A stretch of 64,000 nucleotides of DNA. Origin: Ilumatobacteraceae bacterium (lineage in GTDB: Bacteria; Actinomycetota; Acidimicrobiia; Acidimicrobiales; Ilumatobacteraceae). Below are positions 7,521-20,340 of the stretch, in pieces; positions within the stretch are counted from its first letter, which is position 1; each line of letters starts with the position of its first letter. The DNA lies in assembly GCA_025463305.1 (NCBI GenBank), contig JAOBWK010000102.1:1-64000 (forward strand), read 5' to 3'. A program made the position numbers and the translations under genes. The notes under the pieces were generated by a model. The model searched no databases. It saw only the letters and a program-made list of their open reading frames with translations, and was not told the origin of the DNA.

Positions 7521-9245
7521 TCAGCCGACCGGCACCCGCCAGAGCGCTTCGATCGCCGCGCGCCGGGCGACCTCGGCGTCGACGGCGGCCGTCGTGGCGG
7601 CGGTGTCCCAACCGAGCAGCGGCGCAGCGATGGCGGCGACGGCAGCGATCTCGTCGGGCGACACGGCACCGATGGTGCCGATGACCAACCGGCGGTCGAT
7701 GATGTCGCTCAGCGTGCACGCGCCCTCGTCGGTGACGGCGAACACGACCTGAGCGGCGATGTCGAGCACGCCATCGCGGGCCGAGATCCGGGCGCCGAGC
7801 GTGCCGTCGTGCTCGACGAGGTCGAGCAGCCGCTCGTGCTCGGTGCCGTACAGCCGGGCGAGCTGCTCGCGCACGGCCGGTGCCAGCCCGAGCTCGGCGC
7901 GGCTGCGCACGGCTTCGCGCAGGTACGGCTCGGCGTCTTCCGCCCATGCGAACGCGCCGCCGGCCGCGACGTGCGTGCTGTCGAACCGCCGCGGGGTGAG
8001 CCCGGCGAGCGCCGGTGAGTCCAACAGCGCGACGACGGTCTCCTCGCCGAGGGCACGACCCGTGGTCCACTTGCCGCCGCCGATCGACCAGAGGTGGTCC
8101 ACCCCGGACGGGCCGTGGTTGTAGAGCTCGTGACGCCGGCTGGTGTGGTAGCTGTCCTTGCCCTCGTCGACGATGAGCGGGCGGATGCCGACCGTCGTGG
8201 CCTCGACATCGGCGTCGGTGAGCCGGTCGACGCCCGGCGCGAGCGTGGAGTTGACGGTGTCGAGGATCAGCTCGACGTCGGTGTGGTCGACGCGGACGTC
8301 GTCGGGCGTCGCGGTCTCGGGCGTGTCCGTCGGCCCGATGAACGAGCGGTCCATCCACGGCGAGATGATGACGTGCTTGCCGCTCCGGGCGCGGGCGAAC
8401 ACGGTGTCGGTGACCACGCCCTTGCCGCCGATCGGACGGGTCAGCAGATGGATGCCCTTGGAGCGGTTGACCTTCACGCCCATCGGCTTGCCGAGCGATT
8501 GCAGCACCAGGTCCATCCACGGCCCGCCGGCGTTCACGACGGTGCGCCCGCGGACGTCGAAGCGGTCGCCGGTGAGCGAGTCCTCCACCGTCACGCCGCG
8601 CACGGTGACGGCGGACGTGTTCGGACCCGAGCTCGGTTCGGTGACGAAGCCGACGGCCTGCATGTGGTTCAGCGCCGTGGCGCCCGCCGCGACAGCCGAC
8701 TTCAAGAACGCGAGCAGCAAACGCTCGGGATGCAGGTTGAGCGTGTCGTGGTACGCGAAGGCGCCCTGCAGCTCGGAGGGATCGAGCCACGGCACAGCGG
8801 CCAGCAGCTTCGACTTGCCCAGCCAGTGCGGGCGCGGCACGCGCAGCGAGTCGGGCGCGTCGCGGTTGCTGTCGTAGCCGAGCACGGAGTACAGCCCGAC
8901 GCCCGCGCCGATGAGCGGCGTGGACGGCTTGCTCCACTTCCACGCGGGCATCAGGAACCGCTTCTGCTCGACGAGGTGCGGTGCCGCGAGACCGAGGACG
9001 CGGCGCTCGCGAAGGCTCTCGCGCACCACCCGGAACTCGTACGTCTCGAGGTAGCGGATGCCGCCGTGGAGGTACTTGGTGGTGGCGCTGCTGGTGCCAC
9101 CGCCGAAGTCGCCCTTCTCGACGAGGAGCGTGCGCAGACCCCGTCCCGCAGCCTCGCGGGCGACGCACACGCCGGTGATCCCACCACCGATGACGATGAC
9201 GTCGTAGGGCTCGTTCAGCCGGGAGAGATCACGTTCGATGCGCAT
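7521..9245 (-). CDS. glpD: Aerobic glycerol-3-phosphate dehydrogenase
   Basis: This FAD enzyme of about 574 aa oxidises glycerol 3-phosphate to dihydroxyacetone phosphate at the membrane and passes electrons to quinone. The dinucleotide-binding motif VIVIGGGITG lies near residue 20, followed by LVEKGDFGGGTSSATTKYLHGG, typical of GlpD. Further conserved stretches are NAGGPWMDLV, RPLIVDEG and SIGGGKWTTGRALGE, with a C-terminal helical domain. I chose ATG 9245 because the protein family begins just before RDLSRLNEPYDV; an in-frame start at 9332 would reach into the divergent neighbour. A TATCCT box (9258-9263) lies 12 bases before this ATG. Confidence 0.92.
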   Translation of the reverse strand: MRIERDLSRLNEPYDVIVIGGGITGVCVAREAAGRGLRTLLVEKGDFGGGTSSATTKYLHGGIRYLETYEFRVVRESLRERRVLGLAAPHLVEQKRFLMPAWKWSKPSTPLIGAGVGLYSVLGYDSNRDAPDSLRVPRPHWLGKSKLLAAVPWLDPSELQGAFAYHDTLNLHPERLLLAFLKSAVAAGATALNHMQAVGFVTEPSSGPNTSAVTVRGVTVEDSLTGDRFDVRGRTVVNAGGPWMDLVLQSLGKPMGVKVNRSKGIHLLTRPIGGKGVVTDTVFARARSGKHVIISPWMDRSFIGPTDTPETATPDDVRVDHTDVELILDTVNSTLAPGVDRLTDADVEATTVGIRPLIVDEGKDSYHTSRRHELYNHGPSGVDHLWSIGGGKWTTGRALGEETVVALLDSPALAGLTPRRFDSTHVAAGGAFAWAEDAEPYLREAVRSRAELGLAPAVREQLARLYGTEHERLLDLVEHDGTLGARISARDGVLDIAAQVVFAVTDEGACTLSDIIDRRLVIGTIGAVSPDEIAAVAAIAAPLLGWDTAATTAAVDAEVARRAAIEALWRVPVG

Positions 9246-9279
9246 GCCAGGGCGAGAAGGATACGGCCGTACACACGGA

Positions 9280-9285
9280 TACCGT
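9280..9285 (+). promoter_or_regulatory. -10 element TACCGT
   Basis: TACCGT ends 9 bases before the ATG at 9295. The mRNA would have little or no leader. Confidence 0.4.
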
Positions 9286-9294
9286 GTGCTGGCA

Positions 9295-10329
9295 ATGAGC
9301 GTCATACCGGGGATCGATGTTCCGTCCGTCACCTCCTGGCTCGAAACTCACGTCAACGGCGCGGTCGCACCGTTCGAGTTCGACCTGATCGCCGGGGGCC
9401 ACTCCAACCTCACCTTCGGCGTCACCGGTGCCGACGGCACGCGCTTCGTCCTGCGTCGCCCGCCGCTCGGTCACGTGCTCGCCAGCGCGCACGACATGGG
9501 CCGCGAGTTCCGGATCATCTCCGGCCTGCAGACGTCCGCCGTGCCGGTCGCGCCGGCCCTCGGGTTCTGCGACGACGTCGCCGTCAACGGTGCGCCGTTC
9601 TACGTGATGGGCTTCGTCGACGGCCACGTCGTGCGCGACGAGGCAACCGCGCTGAAGGTGCTCACCGAGGTGGGCCGCCGTCGCGCGAGCGAGTCCATCG
9701 TCGACACGATGGCCGCCATCCACGCCGTCGATCTGGTGGCGAGCGGCCTCGACACGCTCGGCAAGCACGAGGACTACATCGCCCGCCAGCTGCGCCGTTG
9801 GTACGGCCAGTGGAACTCGCAGAAGACCCGCGAACTGCCCGACGTCGACGCCGCGCACGAGCTGCTCGTGGCCAGCATCCCCGAGCAGGGTCCCGCGGCC
9901 ATCGTGCACGGCGACTACCGCCTCGACAACTGCATGGTCGACGACGACGGCAATGTCATCGCGGTGCTCGACTGGGAGATCTGCACGCTCGGCGACCGCC
10001 TCGCCGACCTCGGCCTGCTGCTCGTCTACTGGACCGGCCCGGACGACGAGATGACGTCGTGGACCGGTGCGTCCACCACCTCCCCCGGCTTCATGAACCG
10101 CGCAGAGCTGGCCGACCGCTACGCCGCCGTCACCGGCGCCGACCTGTCGCAGCTCGACTACTACGTCGCGTTCGCGTTCTGGAAGCTCGCGTGCATCCTC
10201 GAAGGTGTCTATGCGCGCTACCTCGGCGGGGCGCTCGGCGACCGCGATCCCGAGGAGCTGCTCCCGTTCAAGCTGCAGGTCGAGGGTGCCGCCGCGAGCG
10301 CGATGGCGGCGCTCCGGAGGCTGCCGTGA
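9295..10329 (+). CDS. Phosphotransferase family protein (APH/ACAD10-like kinase fold)
   Basis: This 344-aa protein has the aminoglycoside-phosphotransferase kinase fold. An N-lobe contains FDLIAGGHSNLTFGV and FVLRRPPLGH; the catalytic loop is IVHGDYRLDNCMV and the metal-binding site is AVLDWEICTLGDRLADLG. This subgroup resembles the kinase domain of ACAD10/11, which acts on hydroxyacyl substrates in fatty-acid breakdown, so a lipid-related substrate is more likely than an antibiotic. Its GTGA overlap with the next gene suggests a coupled pair. It is divergent from glpD. Confidence 0.85.
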   Translation: MSVIPGIDVPSVTSWLETHVNGAVAPFEFDLIAGGHSNLTFGVTGADGTRFVLRRPPLGHVLASAHDMGREFRIISGLQTSAVPVAPALGFCDDVAVNGAPFYVMGFVDGHVVRDEATALKVLTEVGRRRASESIVDTMAAIHAVDLVASGLDTLGKHEDYIARQLRRWYGQWNSQKTRELPDVDAAHELLVASIPEQGPAAIVHGDYRLDNCMVDDDGNVIAVLDWEICTLGDRLADLGLLLVYWTGPDDEMTSWTGASTTSPGFMNRAELADRYAAVTGADLSQLDYYVAFAFWKLACILEGVYARYLGGALGDRDPEELLPFKLQVEGAAASAMAALRRLP

Positions 10330-11213
10330 CCGACGAGTACGCCGTCGTCGGCGGCGCGCTGCCCACGCTCGAGTCGCCCACGCTCGTGGTCATGCTCGCC
10401 GGTTGGATCGACGCCAGCGGCGCGGCCGCCGCGGCGATGTCCACCCTCGAGCTGGAGACCAGGGCCACCACCATCGCCGTGTTCGACGGCGACACGTTCA
10501 TCGACTACCGCGCCCGCCGACCCACGATGCAGCTCCGCGAGGGAATCAACACCCAGCTGGTGTGGCCCGACATCGAGCTGAAGGTCGGCACCGACCTCGA
10601 CGGCCACGACGTGCTGCTGCTCACCGGCCCGGAGCCCGACATGGCGTGGCGGCGCTTCGGTGCCGCCGCCGCCGAACTGGGTGTGCAGCTCGGCGTGACG
10701 AAGATGGTGGCGCTGGGCTCGTACCCGTTCGCCACCCCGCACACCAGGCCGTCGCGCCTGTCGCTGTCTGCACCGTCGGCCGACGTCGTTTCCTCGCTGC
10801 CCCTGCTGAAGAACTCGGTCGACGTGCCAGCCGGCGTCGCGGCCGTGCTCGAGCACGCCTTCCACGATCGTGGCATCGAGGCCCTCGGCATCTGGGTGCA
10901 GGTCCCGCACTACGTGTCGTCGATGGCGTACCCGGCGGCCACCGTCGCCCTGCTCGGCGGGCTGGCCCAGACATCGGGTGTGCGCATCGACGGCGCCGCT
11001 CCTCGTCAGGAGACCATCATCCAGCGCGAACGCCTCGACGAGCTCGTCGCCGGCAACGACGACCACGGCGCGATGGTCCAACAGCTGGAGACGTTGTACG
11101 ACGCGGCCATCGCCGAAGCCGAGGCCGGCCCGCCGCTCAGCGACGCCGAGATCCCCACCGCCGACGAGCTCGGCGCCGAGTTCGAGCAGTTCCTCCGCGA
11201 CCAGAACCCGTAG
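10326..11213 (+). CDS. PAC2 family protein
   Basis: This 295-aa protein matches the PAC2 (proteasome assembly chaperone 2-like) family, found in many actinobacteria and archaea with no settled bacterial role. Recognisable parts are PTLVVMLAGWIDASGAAAAAM at the N-terminus, VLLLTGPEPDMAWRRF, VALGSYPFATPHTRP and GIWVQVPHYVSSMAYPAATV, with a helical C-terminus. It starts with GTG overlapping the preceding stop (GTGA), so it is translated together with the kinase-like protein. It might chaperone an enzyme complex, but that is inference. Confidence 0.82.
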   Translation: MTDEYAVVGGALPTLESPTLVVMLAGWIDASGAAAAAMSTLELETRATTIAVFDGDTFIDYRARRPTMQLREGINTQLVWPDIELKVGTDLDGHDVLLLTGPEPDMAWRRFGAAAAELGVQLGVTKMVALGSYPFATPHTRPSRLSLSAPSADVVSSLPLLKNSVDVPAGVAAVLEHAFHDRGIEALGIWVQVPHYVSSMAYPAATVALLGGLAQTSGVRIDGAAPRQETIIQRERLDELVAGNDDHGAMVQQLETLYDAAIAEAEAGPPLSDAEIPTADELGAEFEQFLRDQNP

Positions 11214-11289
11214 CCCTTCCGGTCCCGTTGGGCAGCGATCTACGCTGACACCACGCAGACGGCACGGGGGCCAGACGAGGGGGAACGGC

Positions 11290-12309
11290 ATGAAGGTCGA
11301 CGGGGGCATCGGAACGGATCTGGCCAAGGCAGGGGCCGCGGCGAAGGACGCGGAAGCCGCCGGCTACACCGGGGTGTGGACGGCCGAGACCGCGCACGAT
11401 CCGTTCTTCCCGCTGCTGCTCGCTGCCGAGCACACCACCACACTCGAGCTCGGCACCTCGATCGCCGTCGCGTTCGCGCGCAACCCGATGACCCTCGCCA
11501 ACATCGGTTGGGACCTGCAGAGCTACTCAAAGGGCCGCTTCATCCTCGGCCTCGGCAGCCAGATCAAGCCGCACATCACCAAGCGGTTCAGCATGGAGTG
11601 GAGCCATCCCGCAGCGCGGATGCGCGAGATGGTGCAGGCGATGCGCGCGATCTGGGACTGCTGGCAGCACGGCACCGCGCTGCAGTTCCGCGGCGAGTTC
11701 TACAAGCACACGTTGATGACGCCGTTCTTCACGCCGGACGCGAGCGACCTCGGCGATTTCGGTCCGCCGAAGATCTTCCTCGCGGGCGTCGGGGAGCTGA
11801 TGACCGAGGTCGCGGGCGAGGTCTGCGACGGCTTCATCTGCCACGGCTTCACCACCGAGAAGTACCTGCGCGAGGTCACCCTGCCGGCGCTGTCCCGTGG
11901 TCGGGCCAAGGCCGGCAAGTCGCTCGACGGGTTCGAGATCGTCGGGCCGAGCTTCGTCGTCACCGGCAACGACGAGGCCGAGCTGGCCGCCGCTGCTGCC
12001 GGCACCCGCCAGCAGATCGCGTTCTACGGCTCGACGCCCGCGTACCGCAGCGTGCTCGACCTCCATGGGTGGGGCGGACTGCAGGAGGAGCTCAACGCGC
12101 TGAGCAAGCAGGGCAAGTGGGCAGAGATGGGCGACGCCATCACCGACGAGATCCTGCACACGTTCGCGGTCGTCGGCGAGCCGGAGTCCATCGCGCCGGA
12201 GCTGCACGAACGCTACGGCGACGTGATCCAACGGATCAGCATCTACGCGCCCTACCGCTCCGACCCCGAGCGCTGGCAGCGCGTCCTCGCCGACCTCAAG
12301 TCCGCCTGA
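11290..12309 (+). CDS. LLM-class F420-dependent oxidoreductase
   Basis: This 339-aa TIM-barrel protein belongs to the luciferase-like superfamily. Features are AAKDAEAAGYTGVWTAETAHD, LELGTSIAVAFARNPMTLA, RFILGLGSQIKPHI, GPPKIFLAGVGELMTEVAGE and a C-terminal VVGEPESIAPELHERYGDV. In actinobacteria such proteins mostly use coenzyme F420; the substrate is unknown. The start ATG 11290 has a G-rich ribosome site (GAGGGGG) upstream. TACGCT (11241-11246) would give a leader of about 37 bases, so this gene is not leaderless, unlike many neighbours. Confidence 0.88.
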   Translation: MKVDGGIGTDLAKAGAAAKDAEAAGYTGVWTAETAHDPFFPLLLAAEHTTTLELGTSIAVAFARNPMTLANIGWDLQSYSKGRFILGLGSQIKPHITKRFSMEWSHPAARMREMVQAMRAIWDCWQHGTALQFRGEFYKHTLMTPFFTPDASDLGDFGPPKIFLAGVGELMTEVAGEVCDGFICHGFTTEKYLREVTLPALSRGRAKAGKSLDGFEIVGPSFVVTGNDEAELAAAAAGTRQQIAFYGSTPAYRSVLDLHGWGGLQEELNALSKQGKWAEMGDAITDEILHTFAVVGEPESIAPELHERYGDVIQRISIYAPYRSDPERWQRVLADLKSA

Positions 12310-12322
12310 GATGCCTCCGGCG

Positions 12323-13366
<1,044 letters not shown>

Positions 13367-13418
13367 CCCGCCATCGTCGCAGATCGACCCGCGACGCGAT
13401 GGGCAAACCGGCAGCGGC

Positions 13419-15113
13419 CTACTCGACGAGCTCGAGCTCCTCGTTCATGTACAGCTCGCGGCACTTCGCCCGCTGGAGCTTGCCCGACGAGGTCTTCGGT
13501 AGCGTTCCGGCGCGGACGAGCATCACGTCGCGCGGCGGCAGGCCGCAGACACCGATCGTGCGGTGGTGGATCGCTTCGCGCACCGCCGCGGGATCATCGG
13601 TGCGCACCTCGGCGACCACGATCACCGTCTCCTTGCCCTTGTAGCCATCCACGCCGAACGCGATGACGTTGCCGGCGCGCACACCCTCGAGCCCGCCCAC
13701 GGCACGCTCGATGTCCTCGGGGAACACGTTGCGGCCGCCGACGATGATGACGTCCTTCAGCCGCCCGCACAGCACGAGCTCGCCGTCGAGCATGTAGGCG
13801 AGGTCGCCGGTGCACAGCCAGCCGTCGGCGAACAGCGCCGCCGTCGCGTCGGGGCGCTTGTAGTAGCCGGGCGTCACCGACGTGCCGCGGATCAGCAGCT
13901 CGCCGACGTGGCGTTCGGGCAGCTCCTCCCGGGTGTCGACGTGCACGACGCGCATCTCCAGATCCGGCACGGCGTGGCCGAGCACCGGGAGGCGGCGCAC
14001 GGTGTCCGGCTCGGTGTCGGCGGTGATCTCGATCGGCTTGGCGACGCGGTCGCGCTCGAGCACCTCGCGGTCGACGGCGTCGGTGACGAGGCCGCGGTGG
14101 CGGGCGGGGAACGCCCCACCGATGGCCACCTCGGCCATGCCGAACGCGGGGAACACGCTGCCCGGCTTGAACCCGAAGCGGCCGGCGGCCTCGACGAACG
14201 CCTCGACTGCGCTCGGATCGACGGGCTCCGCGCCGCTCAGTGCGAGCGTGAGCCGGGAGAGGTCGAGACCCTGCATCCGCTTCAGCGCCCGCGTCGCGAG
14301 CACCCACGAGAAGTTCGGGCCGGCGGTGGCCGTGCCGCCGTGGTCGCTGATCCACTGCATCCAGTTGCCCGGGTGGGCCATGAAGTCCTGCGGTGCAGCC
14401 TGCACCAGCTGGCAGCCGTTGGTCATCGGGATCGACAAGAAGCCGACCAGACCCATGTCGTGGTAGAGCGGGAGCCACGACACCATGACCTCGTCGGGGC
14501 CGAGCTCGGCGGCCGTGCACGACGCGTCGATGTTCGCGGTGAGCACGCGGTCGGGGATCATCACGCCCTTCGGCTCGCTCGTCGAGCCGCTCGTGTACTG
14601 GAGGATGACCAGCCGCTCGGGATCGTTGGCGGGGATCTCCAGCCGCTCCCCGCTCGATTTCCCTGGGCCGCCCGGCATCACGTTCGCCATCGGCTCGATC
14701 GGCGGATCGCCGGGCCCGGCTTCGTAGAACGCGGCGAGCATGTCGTCGATCAGCACGAGCTTGCCGTCGCCGTGCTGGATCCGACCCCGGGTGCTCTCGA
14801 CGAACGCCTCGAGCGACGCCATCCGCATCGGCAACGGCAGCACCATGCTGGCGATGCCGCTCAGCCAGCAGCCCTGGATGATGGTCATCAGGGCGCGGCT
14901 GGTGGGTCCGAGGATGGCGACGTGATCGCCGGGCACCAGCCCCCTGGCCTGCAGCGCGGCGCCGACCGCGCGGGCGTCGTCGTGGATCTCGCCCCACGAC
15001 ACGAAGTTCGAGCCCTCGGCCGGCGTGACCGAGGCGCCCACGAACCGGACCCCGGTCGGCCGATCCGCAGCGAGCTGGAGACGGTCGATGATGGAACCTG
15101 CGGTCAGAGCCAT
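13419..15113 (-). CDS. Fatty-acyl-AMP ligase (FadD/FAAL type)
   Basis: This 564-aa adenylate-forming enzyme activates a fatty acid with ATP. The core motif YTSGSTSEPKGVMIP (A3), the SWLPLYHDMGLVGFL motif typical of FAAL-like ligases, FGMAEVAIGG, TGDLAYMLDGELVLCGRLKDVIIVGG, and the C-terminal TLPKTSSGKLQRAKCREL with catalytic Lys are all present. FAALs hand acyl adenylates to polyketide synthases or acyl carriers; no such gene is in the window. TAACGT (15124-15129) lies 10 bases before the ATG, back to back with the leuS promoter. Confidence 0.88.
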   Translation of the reverse strand: MALTAGSIIDRLQLAADRPTGVRFVGASVTPAEGSNFVSWGEIHDDARAVGAALQARGLVPGDHVAILGPTSRALMTIIQGCWLSGIASMVLPLPMRMASLEAFVESTRGRIQHGDGKLVLIDDMLAAFYEAGPGDPPIEPMANVMPGGPGKSSGERLEIPANDPERLVILQYTSGSTSEPKGVMIPDRVLTANIDASCTAAELGPDEVMVSWLPLYHDMGLVGFLSIPMTNGCQLVQAAPQDFMAHPGNWMQWISDHGGTATAGPNFSWVLATRALKRMQGLDLSRLTLALSGAEPVDPSAVEAFVEAAGRFGFKPGSVFPAFGMAEVAIGGAFPARHRGLVTDAVDREVLERDRVAKPIEITADTEPDTVRRLPVLGHAVPDLEMRVVHVDTREELPERHVGELLIRGTSVTPGYYKRPDATAALFADGWLCTGDLAYMLDGELVLCGRLKDVIIVGGRNVFPEDIERAVGGLEGVRAGNVIAFGVDGYKGKETVIVVAEVRTDDPAAVREAIHHRTIGVCGLPPRDVMLVRAGTLPKTSSGKLQRAKCRELYMNEELELVE

Positions 15114-15123
15114 AACATCGCGA

Positions 15124-15129
15124 ACGTTA
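15124..15129 (-). promoter_or_regulatory. -10 element TAACGT for acyl-AMP ligase
   Basis: On the minus strand TAACGT lies 10 bases before the ATG at 15113, within the 44-base gap shared with leuS. Confidence 0.45.
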
Positions 15130-15143
15130 GCCGCACCCCCTCG

Positions 15144-15149
15144 TACGAT
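15144..15149 (+). promoter_or_regulatory. -10 element TACGAT for leuS
   Basis: TACGAT ends 8 bases before the ATG at 15158, fitting a leaderless leuS mRNA; an earlier ATG at 15152 is only 2 bases after it and is therefore unlikely to be used. Confidence 0.5.
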
Positions 15150-15157
15150 GGATGCCC

Positions 15158-18052
<2,895 letters not shown>

Positions 18053-19396
18053 TCAGGCGGGCGCCGCCGCGACCTCGACGGTCGACGAACCGGCGATCCA
18101 ACGACGCGAACGGAACCGGCGCAGGTTGATCGCCGCGCGGGTCGTCATCAACGCCAACTGGCCGGCCCAGAGCCCGCCGATGCCCAGTTGCGGGAACAGC
18201 AGCACCGCCGCGATGAACGGCAGCCACGGGATCAGGTTCAGCACCGCGGCGCGTCCGAGGTAGCGCGTGTCGTGACCACCGATCAGCACGCCGTCGAGCG
18301 AGAAGGCGACCGCTCCGGGGATCTGCATCACCGCCAGGAACAGCGCGCCGGCGGTGACGCGGCTGATCACCGCGCCGTCGGCGCTGAACACCCGGGGCAG
18401 CACGCCCGATGTCGCCGCGAGCACGACGAACAAGCCTCCAGCGACCCACAGCGACAGGCGCAGGCTCGATCGCCCGATGGCCATCGCCTCGTCCTCGTCG
18501 TGCGCGCCGAGCGCTCCCGCGACGAGCGACTGCGCGGGGATGGCCAGCGCGTCGAGGCCGAGCGCGAGGAACGTGAACAGCTGGACGAGCACCTGGTTGG
18601 CCGCGAGCGTCGCCGTGTCCACCGTGGCCGCGACGCGGGTGGACGCCACCCACGACGCGCCGAGCATCGCCACGCTGCGCAGGCCGAGGTGGCCGCCTCG
18701 TGCCAGCACCGGTCGCAGACGGGCCCACGTCGGTCGGACGCGGGCGAGGAACGGGCGCAGGATGCCGCCGAACGCGGCGGCCGCGCCGATCTGCACCACC
18801 ACCGTGCTCCAGGCCGAGCCGGCGACGCCCATGTGGAAGCCGTACACCACCAGCAGCTCGAGCACCACGTTGACGACGTTCGCCACGAGCACCACCACGA
18901 GTGGACGGGTGAGGTTGTTGCGCCCGCGCATCACGCCGTGGCCGACCATCGTGACGAACACGAAGGGCAGCCCGATCGCGCTGATCCGCAGGTACGTCAC
19001 CGCTGCCGCCAGCACCGCGCCGTGGCCTCCCAGCGCCACCGCGAGCGGCCGCGCCAACGCGGCGACGAGCAGTCCGACCGGCACGCCGAGCAGGACGGCG
19101 AGCCAGGCCGAGTCGGCCGCAGCCACCCGTGCGCGCTCGTCGTCGCCGGCACCGATCGCCCGGGCGACGTCGGGCGTGACGCCGTACTGGAGGAACATCA
19201 CGAACGACGAGATGGTCAACAGCACCGTCGACGCGATCGCCAGGCCCGCCAGCGGATCGGTGCCGAGCCGACCGACGATGCCGGTGTCCACCAGGATGTA
19301 CAGCGGCTCGATCGCGAGCGTCCCGAGCGCGGGGATCGCGAGCGCGATGATGCGCCGATCGAGCGGGCTGGTCCGGCGTGTTCCTGCGCGCTCCAC
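18053..19396 (-). CDS. MATE family efflux transporter (DinF-like)
   Basis: This protein of about 447 aa has twelve hydrophobic segments in two similar halves, as in MATE exporters that expel drugs or metabolites against Na+ or H+. Family signatures are LDRRIIALAIPALGTLAIEPLYILVDTGIVGRLG at the N-terminus and the second-half segment starting LGLRSVAMLGASWVASTRVAA. GTG 19396 is taken as the start, giving 16 residues before LDRRI; ATG 19444 is in frame and possible. It is convergent with leuS and divergent from the SDR gene. Confidence 0.87.
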   Translation of the reverse strand: MERAGTRRTSPLDRRIIALAIPALGTLAIEPLYILVDTGIVGRLGTDPLAGLAIASTVLLTISSFVMFLQYGVTPDVARAIGAGDDERARVAAADSAWLAVLLGVPVGLLVAALARPLAVALGGHGAVLAAAVTYLRISAIGLPFVFVTMVGHGVMRGRNNLTRPLVVVLVANVVNVVLELLVVYGFHMGVAGSAWSTVVVQIGAAAAFGGILRPFLARVRPTWARLRPVLARGGHLGLRSVAMLGASWVASTRVAATVDTATLAANQVLVQLFTFLALGLDALAIPAQSLVAGALGAHDEDEAMAIGRSSLRLSLWVAGGLFVVLAATSGVLPRVFSADGAVISRVTAGALFLAVMQIPGAVAFSLDGVLIGGHDTRYLGRAAVLNLIPWLPFIAAVLLFPQLGIGGLWAGQLALMTTRAAINLRRFRSRRWIAGSSTVEVAAAPA

Positions 19397-19513
19397 TCGC
19401 CCATGGTCGCACACGACCACGCCCGACCGGCTGACGTCGACCATCCGCCTCGCCCATCCACTTCGCCCGGCGGGGCGGACGGTCGCGAGACTCGTGCGCC
19501 GAAAGGGGCAACC

Positions 19514-20287
19514 ATGGACATCGAACGGATCAACAAGCTCTTCAGCCTCAAAGGGCGCGTCGCCATCGTCACCGGCGGCACGCGTGGCATCGGACTCGCG
19601 GTTGCCGAGGGCTTCATCGACGCCGGCGCCACGGTCGTCGTCGCGAGCCGCAAGGCCGACGCGGTCGAGCAGGCCGTCGAGCGCCTGCGCGCCCGCGGCG
19701 GAACAGCGTTCGGACTGGCCGCGCACATGGGCGACCTCGATCACGTCAGCCGCATCGTCGAGGTCACCGTCGCCGAGTTCGGGGCGATCGACATCGTCGT
19801 CAACAACGCGGCCACCGCACTCGCCCAGCCGCTCGGGCAGCTCACCGCCGATGCCTACGCCAAGGTGAACGACGTCAACCTGCGCGGCCCGGTGTTCCTG
19901 ATCGAGTCCGCGCTCCCCCACCTCGAGGCCAGCCCACACGCGTCGGTCATCAACGTCATCTCCGCCGGTGCCTTCTTGCCGGCGGCGAACACGGCGATGT
20001 ACGCGGCGGCGAAGCTCGCGCTGCTCTCGTACACGCGCACGATGGCGGCGGTCTTCGCGTCGAAGGGCATCCGGGTGAACGCCATCGCCCCGGGCACCGT
20101 GGAGACCGACATGGTCACCAACAACACGCCCGAGGTGCAGGAGCGGATGGCGGCCGCCAGCTACATGGGCCGGATGGCCAGCCCGGAGGAGATGGTCGGC
20201 CCGGCACTGTTCCTCGCCTCCGATGCGTCGAGCTTCGTCACCGGCCAGGTGGTCATCGCCGACGGCGGGCTCGTCACCGCACGCTGA
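19514..20287 (+). CDS. SDR family oxidoreductase
   Basis: This 257-aa classical short-chain dehydrogenase/reductase has the cofactor motif VTGGTRGIGLAVAEG, the NNAA segment (VVNNAATAL), a catalytic Ser in INVISAGAF and the YAAAK active site. The C-terminal IAPGTVETDM and SFVTGQVVIADGG are typical of enzymes acting on alcohols or 3-oxoacyl thioesters. The substrate is unknown. A good ribosome binding site (GAAAGGGG, 19501-19508) lies before the ATG, so this mRNA has a leader. The open frame extends far upstream only because the antisense of the MATE gene is open. Confidence 0.9.
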   Translation: MDIERINKLFSLKGRVAIVTGGTRGIGLAVAEGFIDAGATVVVASRKADAVEQAVERLRARGGTAFGLAAHMGDLDHVSRIVEVTVAEFGAIDIVVNNAATALAQPLGQLTADAYAKVNDVNLRGPVFLIESALPHLEASPHASVINVISAGAFLPAANTAMYAAAKLALLSYTRTMAAVFASKGIRVNAIAPGTVETDMVTNNTPEVQERMAAASYMGRMASPEEMVGPALFLASDASSFVTGQVVIADGGLVTAR

Positions 20288-20328
20288 GCCGCGTCCGTCC
20301 GCCGCGTCTCGGCGTGTGTGGCGCGGGG

Positions 20329-20334
20329 TACGTT
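20329..20334 (+). promoter_or_regulatory. -10 element TACGTT, leaderless
   Basis: TACGTT ends 6 bases before the ATG at 20341; there is no ribosome binding site. Confidence 0.55.
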
Positions 20335-20340
20335 GCGGGC

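Noticed and set aside
8094..9294. Upstream extension of the plus-strand frame through glpD (1039-aa open frame)
   Set aside because: Antisense of glpD; only the part from 10326 onward encodes the PAC2 protein.
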